Positions 7,005-17,037 are shown, counted from the first letter of the stretch. The stretch: DNA of 61,012 nucleotides from Pelotomaculum propionicicum (GCF_004369225.1 NZ_QFFZ01000018.1:1-61012); one strand, 5' to 3'. A program made the numbers and translations. The notes: a model not told the origin generated them from the sequence alone.

Positions 7005-8612
7005 TTATTTTACTTCCGGGAGATTCACTGCCGCGCAGATTACCTCAACCAGCGCCGGCCTACCCATTTCAAGCGCTTTCCTGACTGTCTCCTGGATCTG
7101 CGCCGGTTCCTCCACGCGAAAACCTTCAGCGCCGCACGCCCTGGCAAACCGGACAAAATCGGGTGTAGTCAGATCACAGCCCAGCGGAGTCAGACCCTGG
7201 GCGATCATTTTATTCTTTTCGATGCTGTAGACCTGGTTTCTTACCACTATCACCACAATAGGCAGCTTATAACGCACACAGGTAAGCAGTTCGCTCATGG
7301 ACACCAGCATCCCGCCGTCACCCACCAGCGCGACAACAGCTTTATCCGGGCAGGCAAACTTGGCGCCGATGGCCGAAGGCAGGCTGCAGCCGATACTGCG
7401 CCACATGCTGGAAAGCAGGATCTCCTGTTTCTCCCCCAGGAAACCACGGTCGAACCAGTGCGTAAACTCTCCGATATCAAGCGCAACAACAGCGTTCTCA
7501 GGAATAACTTCGTTAAGCGCGGTCATCAGCCTTAAAGGATGGATGGGGACGGCGTTGTTTTCCTGTTCTTTAACCAAGTCCTGCTTGTTTTTTTGCGCCT
7601 CTCCTTTAACTCTGGCGAGCCAGTCCTGGTTTATACTGTAATTCTCCAGGTCATGCTCGATCACAGATAAAAGCAGCGCCAGCTCCCCGGTAGCTGAGGC
7701 AAAAGTATTAATGCTCAGTTCTTCGGGGCGTTCCGCCAGCTGCACCACTTTGGCCGTGGCCGGGAAGAACCCCTGCTCGTAGGCCGCGCTGCCCAGGAGA
7801 ATGATACAGTCGGCCTCCTGGACAAGCGGCGGCAGGTAGGCTTCTCCTATACCTCCCAGGTTCATTTTGAAACGGCCTCTTACTGTGCCTTTGGCGTCCT
7901 GCGCGTTAAACACCCCCGCCCCCAGCATGTGGGCCAGGGAATGCACCTGGTACACAGCGTCTTCCGCTATTTTACCCACTACAATCAGCGGCCTTTGTGA
8001 ACTTTTGATGGCGGCAACAATGTTTTCGCTGCTGCCCGAAAATACCAGCGGTTTTTTAAACTCAATAATTTCAGCCGGTACTGTCTCAGCGTCAGCTGGT
8101 TGCAGAAAAATGTCGCGGGGAATGGAGATATGTGAGACTGTAAAATCTATGTAAGAATTTCGTGCCGCGCTCACCATCAGGTCAAGTACAGCTGAAGGTT
8201 CAGTAAGCATTGAGGTGAAACTGGAGAAATTCCTGAATAATAGCTGCTGGTCAAAGTATTGTTTGGTCCTGAGGCCGTTTTTTTTGGTTTCCACCTGGCC
8301 GGTTACAGCCAGTACGGGGCTTTGGTCAAAATAGGCGCCGGCCAGGCCGTTGAGCAGGCTGACCGCGCCAGGGCCGGCGGAAGCGGCGCAGACAGCCAGC
8401 CTGCCGGTGAGTTTGGCTTCGTATGAAGCCATAAAAGCGGCGTTTGCTTCATGCGTCACGGAAATAAAGCTTATCTTATCCTGGCGGGCCACCGCGTCAA
8501 GCAAAGGCAGAATGGCGTCACCGGAGACACCGTAAATTCTTTCCACACCCCACTGGGACAGTTGGGCCAACATTAAATCTGCAACGTTACCGCTAACTTT
8601 CAAATCATTCAT
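7005..8612 (-). CDS. Thiamine-pyrophosphate-dependent enzyme (acetolactate synthase/pyruvate oxidase family)
   Basis: 535 residues with the three-domain fold of the family: N-terminal pyrimidine-binding domain with the catalytic glutamate in VTHEANAAF (near residue 55), a central domain (about 190-325) and a C-terminal pyrophosphate-binding domain with the GDGG...RNQVYS metal-site motif. Family members decarboxylate pyruvate or related 2-keto acids. The exact substrate is not evident: no ilvN-like regulatory subunit or ilv genes are nearby, so a catabolic acetolactate synthase or pyruvate oxidase-like role is as likely as a biosynthetic one. ATG start with AAAGGATG upstream. The complete repeat element abuts its 3' end. 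Confidence 0.85.
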   Translation of the reverse strand: MNDLKVSGNVADLMLAQLSQWGVERIYGVSGDAILPLLDAVARQDKISFISVTHEANAAFMASYEAKLTGRLAVCAASAGPGAVSLLNGLAGAYFDQSPVLAVTGQVETKKNGLRTKQYFDQQLLFRNFSSFTSMLTEPSAVLDLMVSAARNSYIDFTVSHISIPRDIFLQPADAETVPAEIIEFKKPLVFSGSSENIVAAIKSSQRPLIVVGKIAEDAVYQVHSLAHMLGAGVFNAQDAKGTVRGRFKMNLGGIGEAYLPPLVQEADCIILLGSAAYEQGFFPATAKVVQLAERPEELSINTFASATGELALLLSVIEHDLENYSINQDWLARVKGEAQKNKQDLVKEQENNAVPIHPLRLMTALNEVIPENAVVALDIGEFTHWFDRGFLGEKQEILLSSMWRSIGCSLPSAIGAKFACPDKAVVALVGDGGMLVSMSELLTCVRYKLPIVVIVVRNQVYSIEKNKMIAQGLTPLGCDLTTPDFVRFARACGAEGFRVEEPAQIQETVRKALEMGRPALVEVICAAVNLPEVK

Positions 8613-8655
8613 CCTTTCTTAAAGAGAAATCAAATAAAAGCCAATCTTGTTGACT

Positions 8656-8683
8656 CATATACTATTCTTTCAAGATGTATCAA
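8656..8683 (-). promoter_or_regulatory. Candidate promoter of the TPP enzyme gene
   Basis: On the minus strand TTGATA is followed after 16 nt by TATATG, about 45 nt upstream of the ATG. Only a reasonable match to sigma-A. Confidence 0.3.
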
Positions 8684-8855
8684 TATTATCCTGCGTAAGG
8701 CACTTTTTACATGCCATTATTCGACATTAAAGCCGAACCGTAAGTTCATAAAAAACAGTCTAATAAAGACAGGTCCAAACGGACAATTAGAAATCATCTG
8801 GGAAATGGCTGCTAGATATGTTATAATTCTTTTAACTTCAAGGAGGGAACACTGG

Positions 8856-11117
8856 TTGTCTCAAAAAAGGAGAAGAAGAAAGTTAAACTATAAACGCCTG
8901 GCCATTCTTATTGCGATACTTTTGGTGTTAATCATCGGCGGTACCGGAGTGGGACTGGTCTTTGCCAGCATCAAGGACATGCCTGCGATTAGTCAGGAAG
9001 CGCTCGAATCAGGAGCCTCAACCATGATTTATGACATGGACGGGAACCTTGTCACCCAGATCGGCATCAGAAACAGCGTCCCGGTTGACCTTAAGAAAGT
9101 GCCCCCTCAACTCAAGAACGCCTTTTTAGCCATAGAGGACCCCCGCTTTTACCAGCACCACGGTATCAGCCTGAGGGGCATTGCGCGGGCGGCCTGGACG
9201 GACCTGACTTCCGGGTCGCTCCGGGAAGGCGGCAGCACCATCACCCAGCAGCTGGTCAGGATATCATTCTTGAGTGCGGAGAAGACTTACAAAAGAAAAA
9301 TCCAGGAGATTATCATGGCCTTTCAGGTTGAAAGGCGGTACACCAAAGACGAGATTCTGGAAATGTACCTCAACAATGTTTACCTCGGTGAGGGAGCTTA
9401 CGGCATTCAGGCTGCCGCGCAGACCTATTTCGGGAAAAATATTTATGACCAGAACCTTACCCTGGAAGAGATAGCCCTGCTGGCGGGCCTGCCCCAGGCG
9501 CCCAGCGCCTACTCCCCCTTCCTTGACCCCAAAGCCGCTAAAGCCAGGCGCAACGACGTCCTGGACAGCATGGTGAAATATAACTATATCAGCGCCAGCG
9601 AAGCAGAAGCTGCCAAAGCAAAAGAAATTAAGCTGGAAACTAAAGAGCTTGCCTGGCGGCAGTACCCTTACCCATATTTTTTGGACTATATCACAGACCA
9701 GTTGACTGAGAAATATGGTGAGGCCGCGGTTTTCAAAGGCGGCCTCAAAGTTTACACCACACTTGATACCAAAATACAGCAGATCGCTGAAACCGCCATG
9801 GGCAGAAACGCCAATTTCCCGTCTTCCAAGGCGGACGAGAACGGCGCCTTACAGCCGGAGGGCGCAGTCGTGGTGCTCGACCCGCACACAGGCTATATTA
9901 AAGCCCTGGTAGGCGGGCGTGAGCATACACAAAAAAGGCAGTGGAACAGGGCCACCCAGACCGCCCGCCAGCCCGGCTCAGCTTTTAAGCCCATCGCCGC
10001 TTACGGGCCGGCTATTGAATATGCCGGGATGGGGCCGGCCTCGGTGGTGGATGATATCCCGACCAGCTACGAGTCTTACCAGCCGCACAACGTTGACGGA
10101 AGGTACCGCGGCCTGATTACCCTGCGCACAGCCCTGACCAACTCGGTCAACATCGTGGCGGTTAAGGTATTGATGGACTATGTCGGCCTGGCCAACTCCA
10201 TTAAATTCGCATCCAACCTCGGCATTACGCTGGACCCGGCAAACCACGGCGCCAGCATGGCTCTGGGCGGCCTGCATACCGGGGTGACGCCGCTCCAAAT
10301 GGCCTGCGCTTACGGCGCCTTCGACAACCAGGGCGTCTACATTGAGCCGACTGTAATAATAAAGGTTGAAAAGCAGGACGGAGTGATTCTGGAACAGCAT
10401 GTGCCCAAACAGCATGTAGCGATGAAGCCTACCACCGCTTTCCTGATCACAGACATGCTGCGCTCGGTCGTGTCAAGCGGCACCGGGACCGGCGCCCAGA
10501 TCAGCAGGCCCGCCGCCGGGAAAACCGGCACCACCGACGAGGGGAAAGACCTCTGGTTTGTAGGCTATACTCCTGAACTGGTGGCCGCGGTCTGGATGGG
10601 CTACGACCAGCCCACCGCGATGCCGCAAGCTTATGGAGGCACTTATCCCACCAGGGTATGGCAGGAAATAATGAGCAGGGCGCTCAGTGACACACCCGTC
10701 ACCAGCTTTCCCACACCCGCGGGTATAGTCAGCGCGACAGTAGACGGCAAGTCAGGCCTGCTGCCCGGCCCGAACACACCCACTGACAGCCTGGTCACCG
10801 ACTACTTTGCGTCAGGCACTGTCCCATCAGGCACGGACAACGTGCACAACTTTATCGAAGTCTGCGCGGCCAGCGGCCAGCTGCCGACCCAATACTGCCC
10901 TGACCGGGTGATTAAGCCGCTGATCAAACTGCCCTACGCGGTGCCGCCTTCGGTAGAAGACTTTGCCCTCAGGGCCCCCACCGAATCCTGCACATTGCAC
11001 GCGCCCGGCGGGACCCAGCCCGGCAAGCCCGGCGCCGGCTCAACAACCACCCCGGGTAAAACGGGTACCAAGACCGACACTGGTGTTATTAAAACCGATA
11101 CCGGCAAAAAGAATTAG
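8856..11117 (+). CDS. Class A penicillin-binding protein 1A (transglycosylase/transpeptidase)
   Basis: 753 residues from the TTG at 8856, chosen because AAGGAGGG precedes it; an ATG at 8805 in the same frame has no good ribosome site and a TATAAT box falls between the two. A basic cytoplasmic tail and one membrane anchor are followed by a glycosyltransferase-51 domain (AIEDPRFYQHHG with catalytic Glu94, GGSTITQQL, YLNNVYLGEGAYGI) and a transpeptidase domain with SxxK (Ser375 in GSAFKP), the SVN triad and K556-TG. A threonine/glycine-rich tail ends the protein. It polymerises and cross-links peptidoglycan outside the membrane. Confidence 0.95.
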   Translation: MSQKRRRRKLNYKRLAILIAILLVLIIGGTGVGLVFASIKDMPAISQEALESGASTMIYDMDGNLVTQIGIRNSVPVDLKKVPPQLKNAFLAIEDPRFYQHHGISLRGIARAAWTDLTSGSLREGGSTITQQLVRISFLSAEKTYKRKIQEIIMAFQVERRYTKDEILEMYLNNVYLGEGAYGIQAAAQTYFGKNIYDQNLTLEEIALLAGLPQAPSAYSPFLDPKAAKARRNDVLDSMVKYNYISASEAEAAKAKEIKLETKELAWRQYPYPYFLDYITDQLTEKYGEAAVFKGGLKVYTTLDTKIQQIAETAMGRNANFPSSKADENGALQPEGAVVVLDPHTGYIKALVGGREHTQKRQWNRATQTARQPGSAFKPIAAYGPAIEYAGMGPASVVDDIPTSYESYQPHNVDGRYRGLITLRTALTNSVNIVAVKVLMDYVGLANSIKFASNLGITLDPANHGASMALGGLHTGVTPLQMACAYGAFDNQGVYIEPTVIIKVEKQDGVILEQHVPKQHVAMKPTTAFLITDMLRSVVSSGTGTGAQISRPAAGKTGTTDEGKDLWFVGYTPELVAAVWMGYDQPTAMPQAYGGTYPTRVWQEIMSRALSDTPVTSFPTPAGIVSATVDGKSGLLPGPNTPTDSLVTDYFASGTVPSGTDNVHNFIEVCAASGQLPTQYCPDRVIKPLIKLPYAVPPSVEDFALRAPTESCTLHAPGGTQPGKPGAGSTTTPGKTGTKTDTGVIKTDTGKKN

Positions 11118-11140
11118 CAAAGCTGATCCAGATAAAACAA

Positions 11141-11187
11141 GAGACGGCTGTGAAACCAGTAATACATGGTCCCAGCCGTCTTTTTTA
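11141..11187 (+). terminator. Terminator of the PBP gene
   Basis: GACGGCTG and CAGCCGTC form the stem (with a small ACCA/TGGT inner helix) before a run of six T. Confidence 0.85.
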
Positions 11188-11293
11188 TTCAGGTAGCTTA
11201 TGGTTATGTTCAACCATTATTAGACATTCATAGTTATTCAGTTTCTGATAAAAACTATTTGGTAAGATATTTAATTTTAAGGAGGCGCACTTT

Positions 11294-11605
11294 ATGTATC
11301 ACCATGGCTGGTCTGACCATCTACGCGGCGTAAACGTAAAATCACTAACCCCGGACGGAAGTGACGTTACAATTATTTATGACGGTCTATTGAGCAAGAG
11401 CGGTGCTTCCCAGGTCTACCTCCACTCCGGTTTCGGCAACCCCATGCAGTGGAAAATAGTTGAAGACTACCGTATGCAGCGCACGCCGGAAGGCTGGAAG
11501 AAAACACTGAATATGGAGGACGGGCACCTCACCTTCTGCTTCCATGACAGCGCCGGCAACTGGGATAACAACAACGGCAACAACTGGACCTATAAGCTGG
11601 TCTGA
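11294..11605 (+). CDS. Single-domain carbohydrate-binding module (CBM25/53-type)
   Basis: 103 residues comprising just one starch-binding-type beta-sandwich, with the signature W-x-I-V-E-D-Y region, RTPEGW, and the C-terminal FCFHDSAGNWDNNNG..W that provides aromatic ligand-binding residues. Such modules usually sit on amylases or synthases; here there is no signal peptide and no catalytic domain, so the protein is predicted to be cytoplasmic and might bind glycogen or another alpha-glucan. That role is inference. ATG with AGGAGG upstream; own terminator. Confidence 0.8.
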   Translation: MYHHGWSDHLRGVNVKSLTPDGSDVTIIYDGLLSKSGASQVYLHSGFGNPMQWKIVEDYRMQRTPEGWKKTLNMEDGHLTFCFHDSAGNWDNNNGNNWTYKLV

Positions 11606-11613
11606 AAAAGCAG

Positions 11614-11639
11614 AAACCGGGCTCGTCCCGGTTTTTTTT
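11614..11639 (+). terminator. Terminator of the carbohydrate-binding protein gene
   Basis: AAACCGGG and CCCGGTTT pair over a 5-nt loop and are followed by a T-run that also touches the stop of the convergent mutS2 gene; it can serve both strands. Confidence 0.85.
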
Positions 11640-13995
11640 ACGCCAACTCAACCACGGTCACACCATATCCTCCCTCACCTTGTTCACCCAGGCGGAAGGA
11701 CTTGACCCGGTGGTGGCCCTTTAAAAGCTTTTGGACAGCCGCTCTCAGTGAGCCTGTCCCTTTGCCGTGGATCAGGTAAACCCTGTGCAAACCAGCCAGA
11801 TAAGCGTCATCGAGGTATTTTTCCACCAGGGCTGTGGCCTCCCCGGCATACTGCCCCCTCAGGTCAAGCTCGGAGGATATCTCACGGGCTTTGCCAAACA
11901 GCACACCCGCCACCTCACTCTGTCCGGCGGCCGGCTTTGTTTTTTCAGTCCTGCGCAAATCACGTAAAGGGACGCTGATTTTAAGAATTCCCACCTGGAC
12001 CTGCACTTCGCCTCCAGGTGCGGGGGCGGCAAGGACATAGCCCTTCTGGTTGAATTTGGGCAGGAATACTTCTTCACCAGGGACAAGTTCAGAGGGGACT
12101 TCTCCCGCTGCAACCTTTTCAGGCACAGCCCGGCTGACCTTCTGGCCGAGTTTGCCCAGCTTTTCTCTGGCGTCCTGGATGGCGCTCTCCCTGGCGCGGG
12201 TCGTTTCCTCATGCAGTTTCTCCCGGAGTTCCTTGACCGCGGCCTCCGCCTCCAGCCGGGCGTTTCTGACCAGTACGCGCGCTTCCTCCGCCGCTTTCGC
12301 TAAAATGGACTCCCGCCTGGCGGCCAGGTCCGACTCTTTCTTTTGCAGCATTTCCCTAAGCAGCCTGGCCTCTTCAGTAAGCCTGGCGGCCTCAGCCCGT
12401 TCGGCCTGCGCCTCCTGCCGCTCCTTTTCCAAATCACGCATCAGTTCCTCATACTGCACCTGCTCCACAGTTAAGAACTCCCTGGCCCTGTTGACCAGTT
12501 GCGCCGGCAAACCCAGCCTGCCCGCAATTTCAAAAGCGTTGCTGCGTCCGGGCTTGCCTATCAAAAGGCGGTAAGTGGGCCGCAGTGTCACCGCGTCAAA
12601 CTCCACACTGGCATTCTCCACCCGCTCGTGGGCGTAAGCAAAATTTTTCAGCTCGCTGTAATGGGTGGTGGCAATGGTTTTAACCCCGCTCGCGTGCAGT
12701 TTTTCCAGGATCGACTGGGCCAGTGCCGCTCCTTCGGTCGGGTCTGTCCCCGCCCCCAGCTCGTCCAACAGCACCAGGCTGTCCTTGCCGGCCCTGCCGA
12801 CGATATCCACGATATTGGTCATATGTGAGGAAAAAGTACTGAGGGACTGCTCAATGCTCTGCTCGTCCCCGATATCGGCGAAGACCCGCCTGAACACACC
12901 CAGCTTTGAGCCTTCCCCCGCCGGTATGTGCAGGCCGGACTGGGCCATTAAAACATGCAGGCCGGCAGTCTTTAAGACTACGGTTTTGCCGCCGGTATTC
13001 GGCCCGGTGACCACCAGGGTGTCAAATTCTTCGCCTATACGAATGTTTACGGGCACAACTTCTCCCTTTAACAGGGGGTGCCTGCCCTGCCGGATATCCA
13101 ACACAGCCTCCCCTTCCAGGACAGGCGCCCAGGCCTGCAGGGCGTGGCTGTACCTGGCCCTGGCCATGATAAAATCCAGTTCCCCCAGGGTAAGCAGGGA
13201 AGTGCTGATGGGATCAAGGTTTTGCGCCACGCCGGCGGAAAGTTCGGCCAGAATCCTCTGGACTTCCTGCTTTTCCGCCACGATCAGGCGACGCAGCTCG
13301 TTATTCCTTTCCACCACCGCCATCGGCTCGACAAAGAGTGTGGCGCCGCTGGAGGATTGATCGTGGACAATACCAGGCACCTGAGCCCTGTACTCTATTT
13401 TAACCGGCACCACATAACGGCCTTCCCGCATGGTGACCAGCGGGTCCTGCAGATACTTCTGGTAATTAGGCGAGCGAATCAGGTGCTCCAGGTGATCTTT
13501 AATTTGCAGCTGGGAATTGACTATTTTTCTGCGTATCTGGGACAACTCCGGGGAAGCGTTGTCCGCCACCTCACCGCCGGGCAAAATTGCTTTTTTTATC
13601 TTCTGCTCCAGCTCCGGCAGGGCCGCCAGAAAAAAAGCCAGCTCATTCAGCAGAGGGTAAACTGCCGCTCTTTCCAGCAGAAAATTTTTGATCACCCTGC
13701 CTGCCGTAAGCGTGTCAGCCACGGCAATAAGGTCCTCAGGCTCCAGCACAGCCCCGTGGCCCGCTCTTTGCAGCTGAACCCTGATATCCTTCCAGCCGCC
13801 CATTTCAGCGGTAGGCTCCAGCCTTAAAAGCTTCCGGCCTTCACTTGTCTCGTCCTGCCACCTTAAAATCGCGTTAAGGTCGTCCACAGGCTCAAGCTCC
13901 ATGACCTTCTCTTTGCCCAGCGCCGAATAAGCGAAGGACGCCAAATTTTCCTGCACCTTATGAAACTCTAAACGTCTAAGCGTTTTCTTATCCAT
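11638..13995 (-). CDS. mutS2: Endonuclease MutS2
   Basis: 785 residues, the usual MutS2 length. No N-terminal mismatch-binding domain; a core/clamp region leads to the ATPase with Walker A GPNTGGKT (near residue 330) and Walker B VLLDELGAGTDP, then a long coiled coil (about 510-620), a KOW-like segment and a C-terminal Smr nuclease domain with LDLRG and HGKGTGSLR. MutS2 suppresses homologous recombination and, in Bacillus, resolves collided ribosomes. ATG start. In Bacillus it follows polX; here polX lies 5 kb upstream with other genes in between. Confidence 0.96.
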   Translation of the reverse strand: MDKKTLRRLEFHKVQENLASFAYSALGKEKVMELEPVDDLNAILRWQDETSEGRKLLRLEPTAEMGGWKDIRVQLQRAGHGAVLEPEDLIAVADTLTAGRVIKNFLLERAAVYPLLNELAFFLAALPELEQKIKKAILPGGEVADNASPELSQIRRKIVNSQLQIKDHLEHLIRSPNYQKYLQDPLVTMREGRYVVPVKIEYRAQVPGIVHDQSSSGATLFVEPMAVVERNNELRRLIVAEKQEVQRILAELSAGVAQNLDPISTSLLTLGELDFIMARARYSHALQAWAPVLEGEAVLDIRQGRHPLLKGEVVPVNIRIGEEFDTLVVTGPNTGGKTVVLKTAGLHVLMAQSGLHIPAGEGSKLGVFRRVFADIGDEQSIEQSLSTFSSHMTNIVDIVGRAGKDSLVLLDELGAGTDPTEGAALAQSILEKLHASGVKTIATTHYSELKNFAYAHERVENASVEFDAVTLRPTYRLLIGKPGRSNAFEIAGRLGLPAQLVNRAREFLTVEQVQYEELMRDLEKERQEAQAERAEAARLTEEARLLREMLQKKESDLAARRESILAKAAEEARVLVRNARLEAEAAVKELREKLHEETTRARESAIQDAREKLGKLGQKVSRAVPEKVAAGEVPSELVPGEEVFLPKFNQKGYVLAAPAPGGEVQVQVGILKISVPLRDLRRTEKTKPAAGQSEVAGVLFGKAREISSELDLRGQYAGEATALVEKYLDDAYLAGLHRVYLIHGKGTGSLRAAVQKLLKGHHRVKSFRLGEQGEGGYGVTVVELA

Positions 13996-14108
13996 AAACT
14001 AACCTTTCAATTCAGTCGTCGGACGTCGGTATATCCTGCATTTCTTTGGGGCCTATGGCCTTACCGGATTTATCCGAACAAAGCCCTCTCGGGGAATCGC
14101 CGCCTTTG

Positions 14109-14489
14109 CTAGTTGGGAATTTTTTTTAGCAGTATGTCCACCGTTTTTTGAGGCAGAAAGAACAGGGCGGCCTCCACGGCGTTTTGCAGAGAATTAAAAA
14201 CATCCATGCTGCCTTCCCAATACTTTTTGATAATCTCCGGGCCGGCGGAATTAAGCAGCCTCTGCAGGGCGATAGCTACTAAATAAGCATCATCGACTTG
14301 CCCCAGAAAAGGGATCACGTCCGGGATCAGGTCGACAGGAGAAAAAATGTAAACGATAGCCGCCCCGAGCACCGCCTTGTCTGTGGTTGACACAGCCGGG
14401 TCTTTGACCAGGTTGTACATCAGCTTAACAAAAGCCGGAATCAGATTTACGAAATCCAACAGCAACGATTTAGCTTTTTCTTTATCCAT
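14109..14489 (-). CDS. DUF1232 (YkvA-like) membrane protein
   Basis: 126 residues with the DUF1232 core DKAVLGAAIVYIFSPVDLIPD followed by FLGQVDDAYLVAIAL, giving one or two hydrophobic helices. Function of the family is unknown. GAGGTG lies 7 nt before the ATG. It starts 16 nt after the U32 peptidase gene, so the two are probably co-transcribed. Confidence 0.88.
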   Translation of the reverse strand: MDKEKAKSLLLDFVNLIPAFVKLMYNLVKDPAVSTTDKAVLGAAIVYIFSPVDLIPDVIPFLGQVDDAYLVAIALQRLLNSAGPEIIKKYWEGSMDVFNSLQNAVEAALFFLPQKTVDILLKKIPN

Positions 14490-14505
14490 TGTATTTCACC
14501 TCCTA

Positions 14506-17037
14506 TTATATAACACCTCTGTAGAAATGCCCCTTGGTAAAGCCCTGCGGGCTGTTTTTGGCTAAAACACTCTTTAATTCTGCCAGGTCTGCCTCATCTC
14601 CCGCCAGGTATTGATCCAGCGCGGTTCTGTAAACGCGTACAACATCGCGGATATATCCCGCGCGCTCACGCCTGGCCTCCACCCGCAGCACGGCGGCGCC
14701 GGCGCCTGCCAGCGCTCCGGTGTCTTCAATGAGGCACAAGTCGCGGGAGTTAAATATGTGCATGCGGCAAAACTGGTCAAATTCTACCGGGAACACCACT
14801 CCCTTGCGGTCTTTAAGGCCGCAGCTCAGCCCCCTGCAGGGACTGGAGCAGCCTGGCGGCCCGCTGCCCAGCAGGCTGCCCGCCGCACAGTACTCTGAAA
14901 CCATCAGGGGCAGCGCCCCGTGCACGATTACCTCAGCCGGCACCGGCAGAAAAGGTATGAGGCGGCTGATTTGTTCCAGAGTCAGCTCGGGAGATAAGGC
15001 CACCCGGCTGATTCCGGCTCCGGCGAGAAAGGACGCCGCTGCGCGGTTAAATATATTAAGCGGGAAATCAGCCAAAACCGGCCCGCCTGTAATCTCTGTA
15101 ACTTTTCTGATCAAACCCGGGCTGGTTACCATCACCCCGCCCAGGTGACATTTTGAGACCTTTTCCAGGAGACGGCAGTAGTCATCCATGTCCCGGTCCT
15201 GGATAACGCGGGGCGAGGCAAGGACGAAACTCACACCCACCCGCGCGCAAAAATCACTTCCCTTAAAAATTTCATCTATTGAAAAACGGTCCCTGGAACG
15301 GTACTGCTCCATTCCGAAGCAGACTTCACCCGCACCGGCCGTAACCGCTGCTTTAAGGCATTCAAAGTCTGTCACAGTCACACTCAGCGACGGCTGCCCG
15401 GCTGCCTTCGGTTTTGCCGCTGTTTCAACTGCAAGAGACTCGGACAGGCGCCTGCTGAAAATATGTTCCGGCACCGGCTCCTGCCTGACAGCAGCAGTCC
15501 TTTTATTGGCCAGTGCGGCCAGGGCTTTCCTGCGGGCCTCATTTATTTCACTGACAGGAACCATTAACTGGCCATCCAGGCGGCATTTAAGCCCCAGCAT
15601 CTCGAATGGGGTATTTCCCAGGCGGGATAGCTGCTTTTCCAGGTAAGCGAAAGTAAGGGGCCGGTTTAAGGCCGCCCGGGCCGGGATCTCTGTTTGGGCT
15701 GCCGCGGCAAAGCCGGCGTCGTCCTCAACTTCAACCAGCAGCGGCTGCCCCTGCTTGGCGGTCACCGTGAAAACAACAGGTATTTTCTTCTGTCTCCTGG
15801 AGGAAGTGAAGCTGGCCCTGGCCCGCTCCATCAAAGCGGCGTCATGGGTCTTGAAGACCCGGTCGCCGGGGAAGACCCGGCCCGGCACGTCCAGTTGAAC
15901 TACCGTCCCCGCCGGCGCCAGTTCCACCGGCTTGCCCGCTATGTACATCCTGCTTACTTCCCCGGCGGACCGCCCGCCCTCGGTAACCCAGACCTCAATT
16001 CCGTCCCCCGCCCGCAGCGGCTCCTCCAGTACTATTTCCACCAGGCCGCTCTCCCGGTTAAATCTTTTGACCCTGCCCAGAAAAACGCCCCTGTTGTTCG
16101 GGCGCTTGTAACTCATCAGATCCCGGCCGGGCCTGCCGTAAAAATAACCGGTTGTGAAACCCCGGTTAAAGATCTGGGCCAGTTCCCTGGCCTCTTCAGG
16201 CGTCACGGCATAATCGCCGCTCTCCAAAGCCCGGTCGATCAACTCCCGGTAAACCCTGACCACAGTGGCCACATATTCCGGCCTTTTCATTCTTCCTTCT
16301 ATTTTAAATGATGAAATGCCGGCCCGGATCAGGCCGGGCACATGCTCGCTTAAATTCAGGTCTCGCGGGCTTAAAAGGTAGCTGCCCACCTGCCGCGGCT
16401 CGGCCAGCGGCTTGCCCTGCCGGTCAACCAGCACATACTGGAGCCGGCAGGGTTGAGCACAGCGGCCTCTGTTGCCGCTGCGCCCCCCGATCAGGCTGGA
16501 CATTAAGCACTGCCCGGAGTAACAAACGCACAGGGCCCCGTGCATAAAAACCTCTATGGCCAGGCCGGAGCGCCGGATAATGTTCTCAACAGCAGTCAGT
16601 GCAAGCTCCCTGGCCAGCACAACCCTGGCTATGCCCGCTTCCTTTAAGAAAAGAACTGTGGGCAGGTTGTGGACTGTCATCTGAGTACTGGCATGCAGCG
16701 GCAGCTCGGGCACAACCTGCCTGGCCAGCTTCACCAGTCCCAGGTCCTGCACTATGGCGGCGTCAGCCCCGGCCTGCTGCAGAAAATACAGAAACCTGGC
16801 GGCTTCCGGCAGCTCTCTGTCATCCAGCAGGATGTTTACTGTGACATATACTTTGACACCCCGGATATGGGCGTACTCCACCGCCCGGGCTAATTCCACA
16901 TTGTCAAAATTCCCGGCTGACTGCCTGGCGTTAAAACTTTTTCCACCCAGGTAGACAGCGTCAGCCCCGTTCTCAACAGCCGCCACCAGCGACTCCCAAC
17001 TGCCGGCCGGGGCAAGCAATTCCGGCTTTCGGGCCAT
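14506..17037 (-). CDS. U32 family peptidase, long double-domain form with DUF3656
   Basis: 843 residues. N-terminal U32 domain begins PELLAPAGSWESL and contains the family signature EVFMHGALCVCYSGQC with the following cysteines (GRCAQPC); a central DUF3656 segment (about 380-500) and a second, weaker U32 copy follow, with VIVHGALPLMVSEYC and the late cysteine cluster GPPGCSSPC. The cysteines suggest an iron-sulfur site as in RlhA and UbiU/UbiV. Related proteins modify rRNA or quinone precursors; peptidase activity is doubtful. It sits 8 nt downstream of the NIF3-like gene. Confidence 0.9.
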   Translation of the reverse strand: MARKPELLAPAGSWESLVAAVENGADAVYLGGKSFNARQSAGNFDNVELARAVEYAHIRGVKVYVTVNILLDDRELPEAARFLYFLQQAGADAAIVQDLGLVKLARQVVPELPLHASTQMTVHNLPTVLFLKEAGIARVVLARELALTAVENIIRRSGLAIEVFMHGALCVCYSGQCLMSSLIGGRSGNRGRCAQPCRLQYVLVDRQGKPLAEPRQVGSYLLSPRDLNLSEHVPGLIRAGISSFKIEGRMKRPEYVATVVRVYRELIDRALESGDYAVTPEEARELAQIFNRGFTTGYFYGRPGRDLMSYKRPNNRGVFLGRVKRFNRESGLVEIVLEEPLRAGDGIEVWVTEGGRSAGEVSRMYIAGKPVELAPAGTVVQLDVPGRVFPGDRVFKTHDAALMERARASFTSSRRQKKIPVVFTVTAKQGQPLLVEVEDDAGFAAAAQTEIPARAALNRPLTFAYLEKQLSRLGNTPFEMLGLKCRLDGQLMVPVSEINEARRKALAALANKRTAAVRQEPVPEHIFSRRLSESLAVETAAKPKAAGQPSLSVTVTDFECLKAAVTAGAGEVCFGMEQYRSRDRFSIDEIFKGSDFCARVGVSFVLASPRVIQDRDMDDYCRLLEKVSKCHLGGVMVTSPGLIRKVTEITGGPVLADFPLNIFNRAAASFLAGAGISRVALSPELTLEQISRLIPFLPVPAEVIVHGALPLMVSEYCAAGSLLGSGPPGCSSPCRGLSCGLKDRKGVVFPVEFDQFCRMHIFNSRDLCLIEDTGALAGAGAAVLRVEARRERAGYIRDVVRVYRTALDQYLAGDEADLAELKSVLAKNSPQGFTKGHFYRGVI

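Noticed and set aside
12665-13827. Two long plus-strand frames opposite mutS2
   Set aside because: Low-complexity translation and full overlap with the conserved mutS2 frame; shadows.
15694-16311. Plus-strand frame opposite the U32 peptidase gene
   Set aside because: No start signal, biased composition typical of an antisense shadow.
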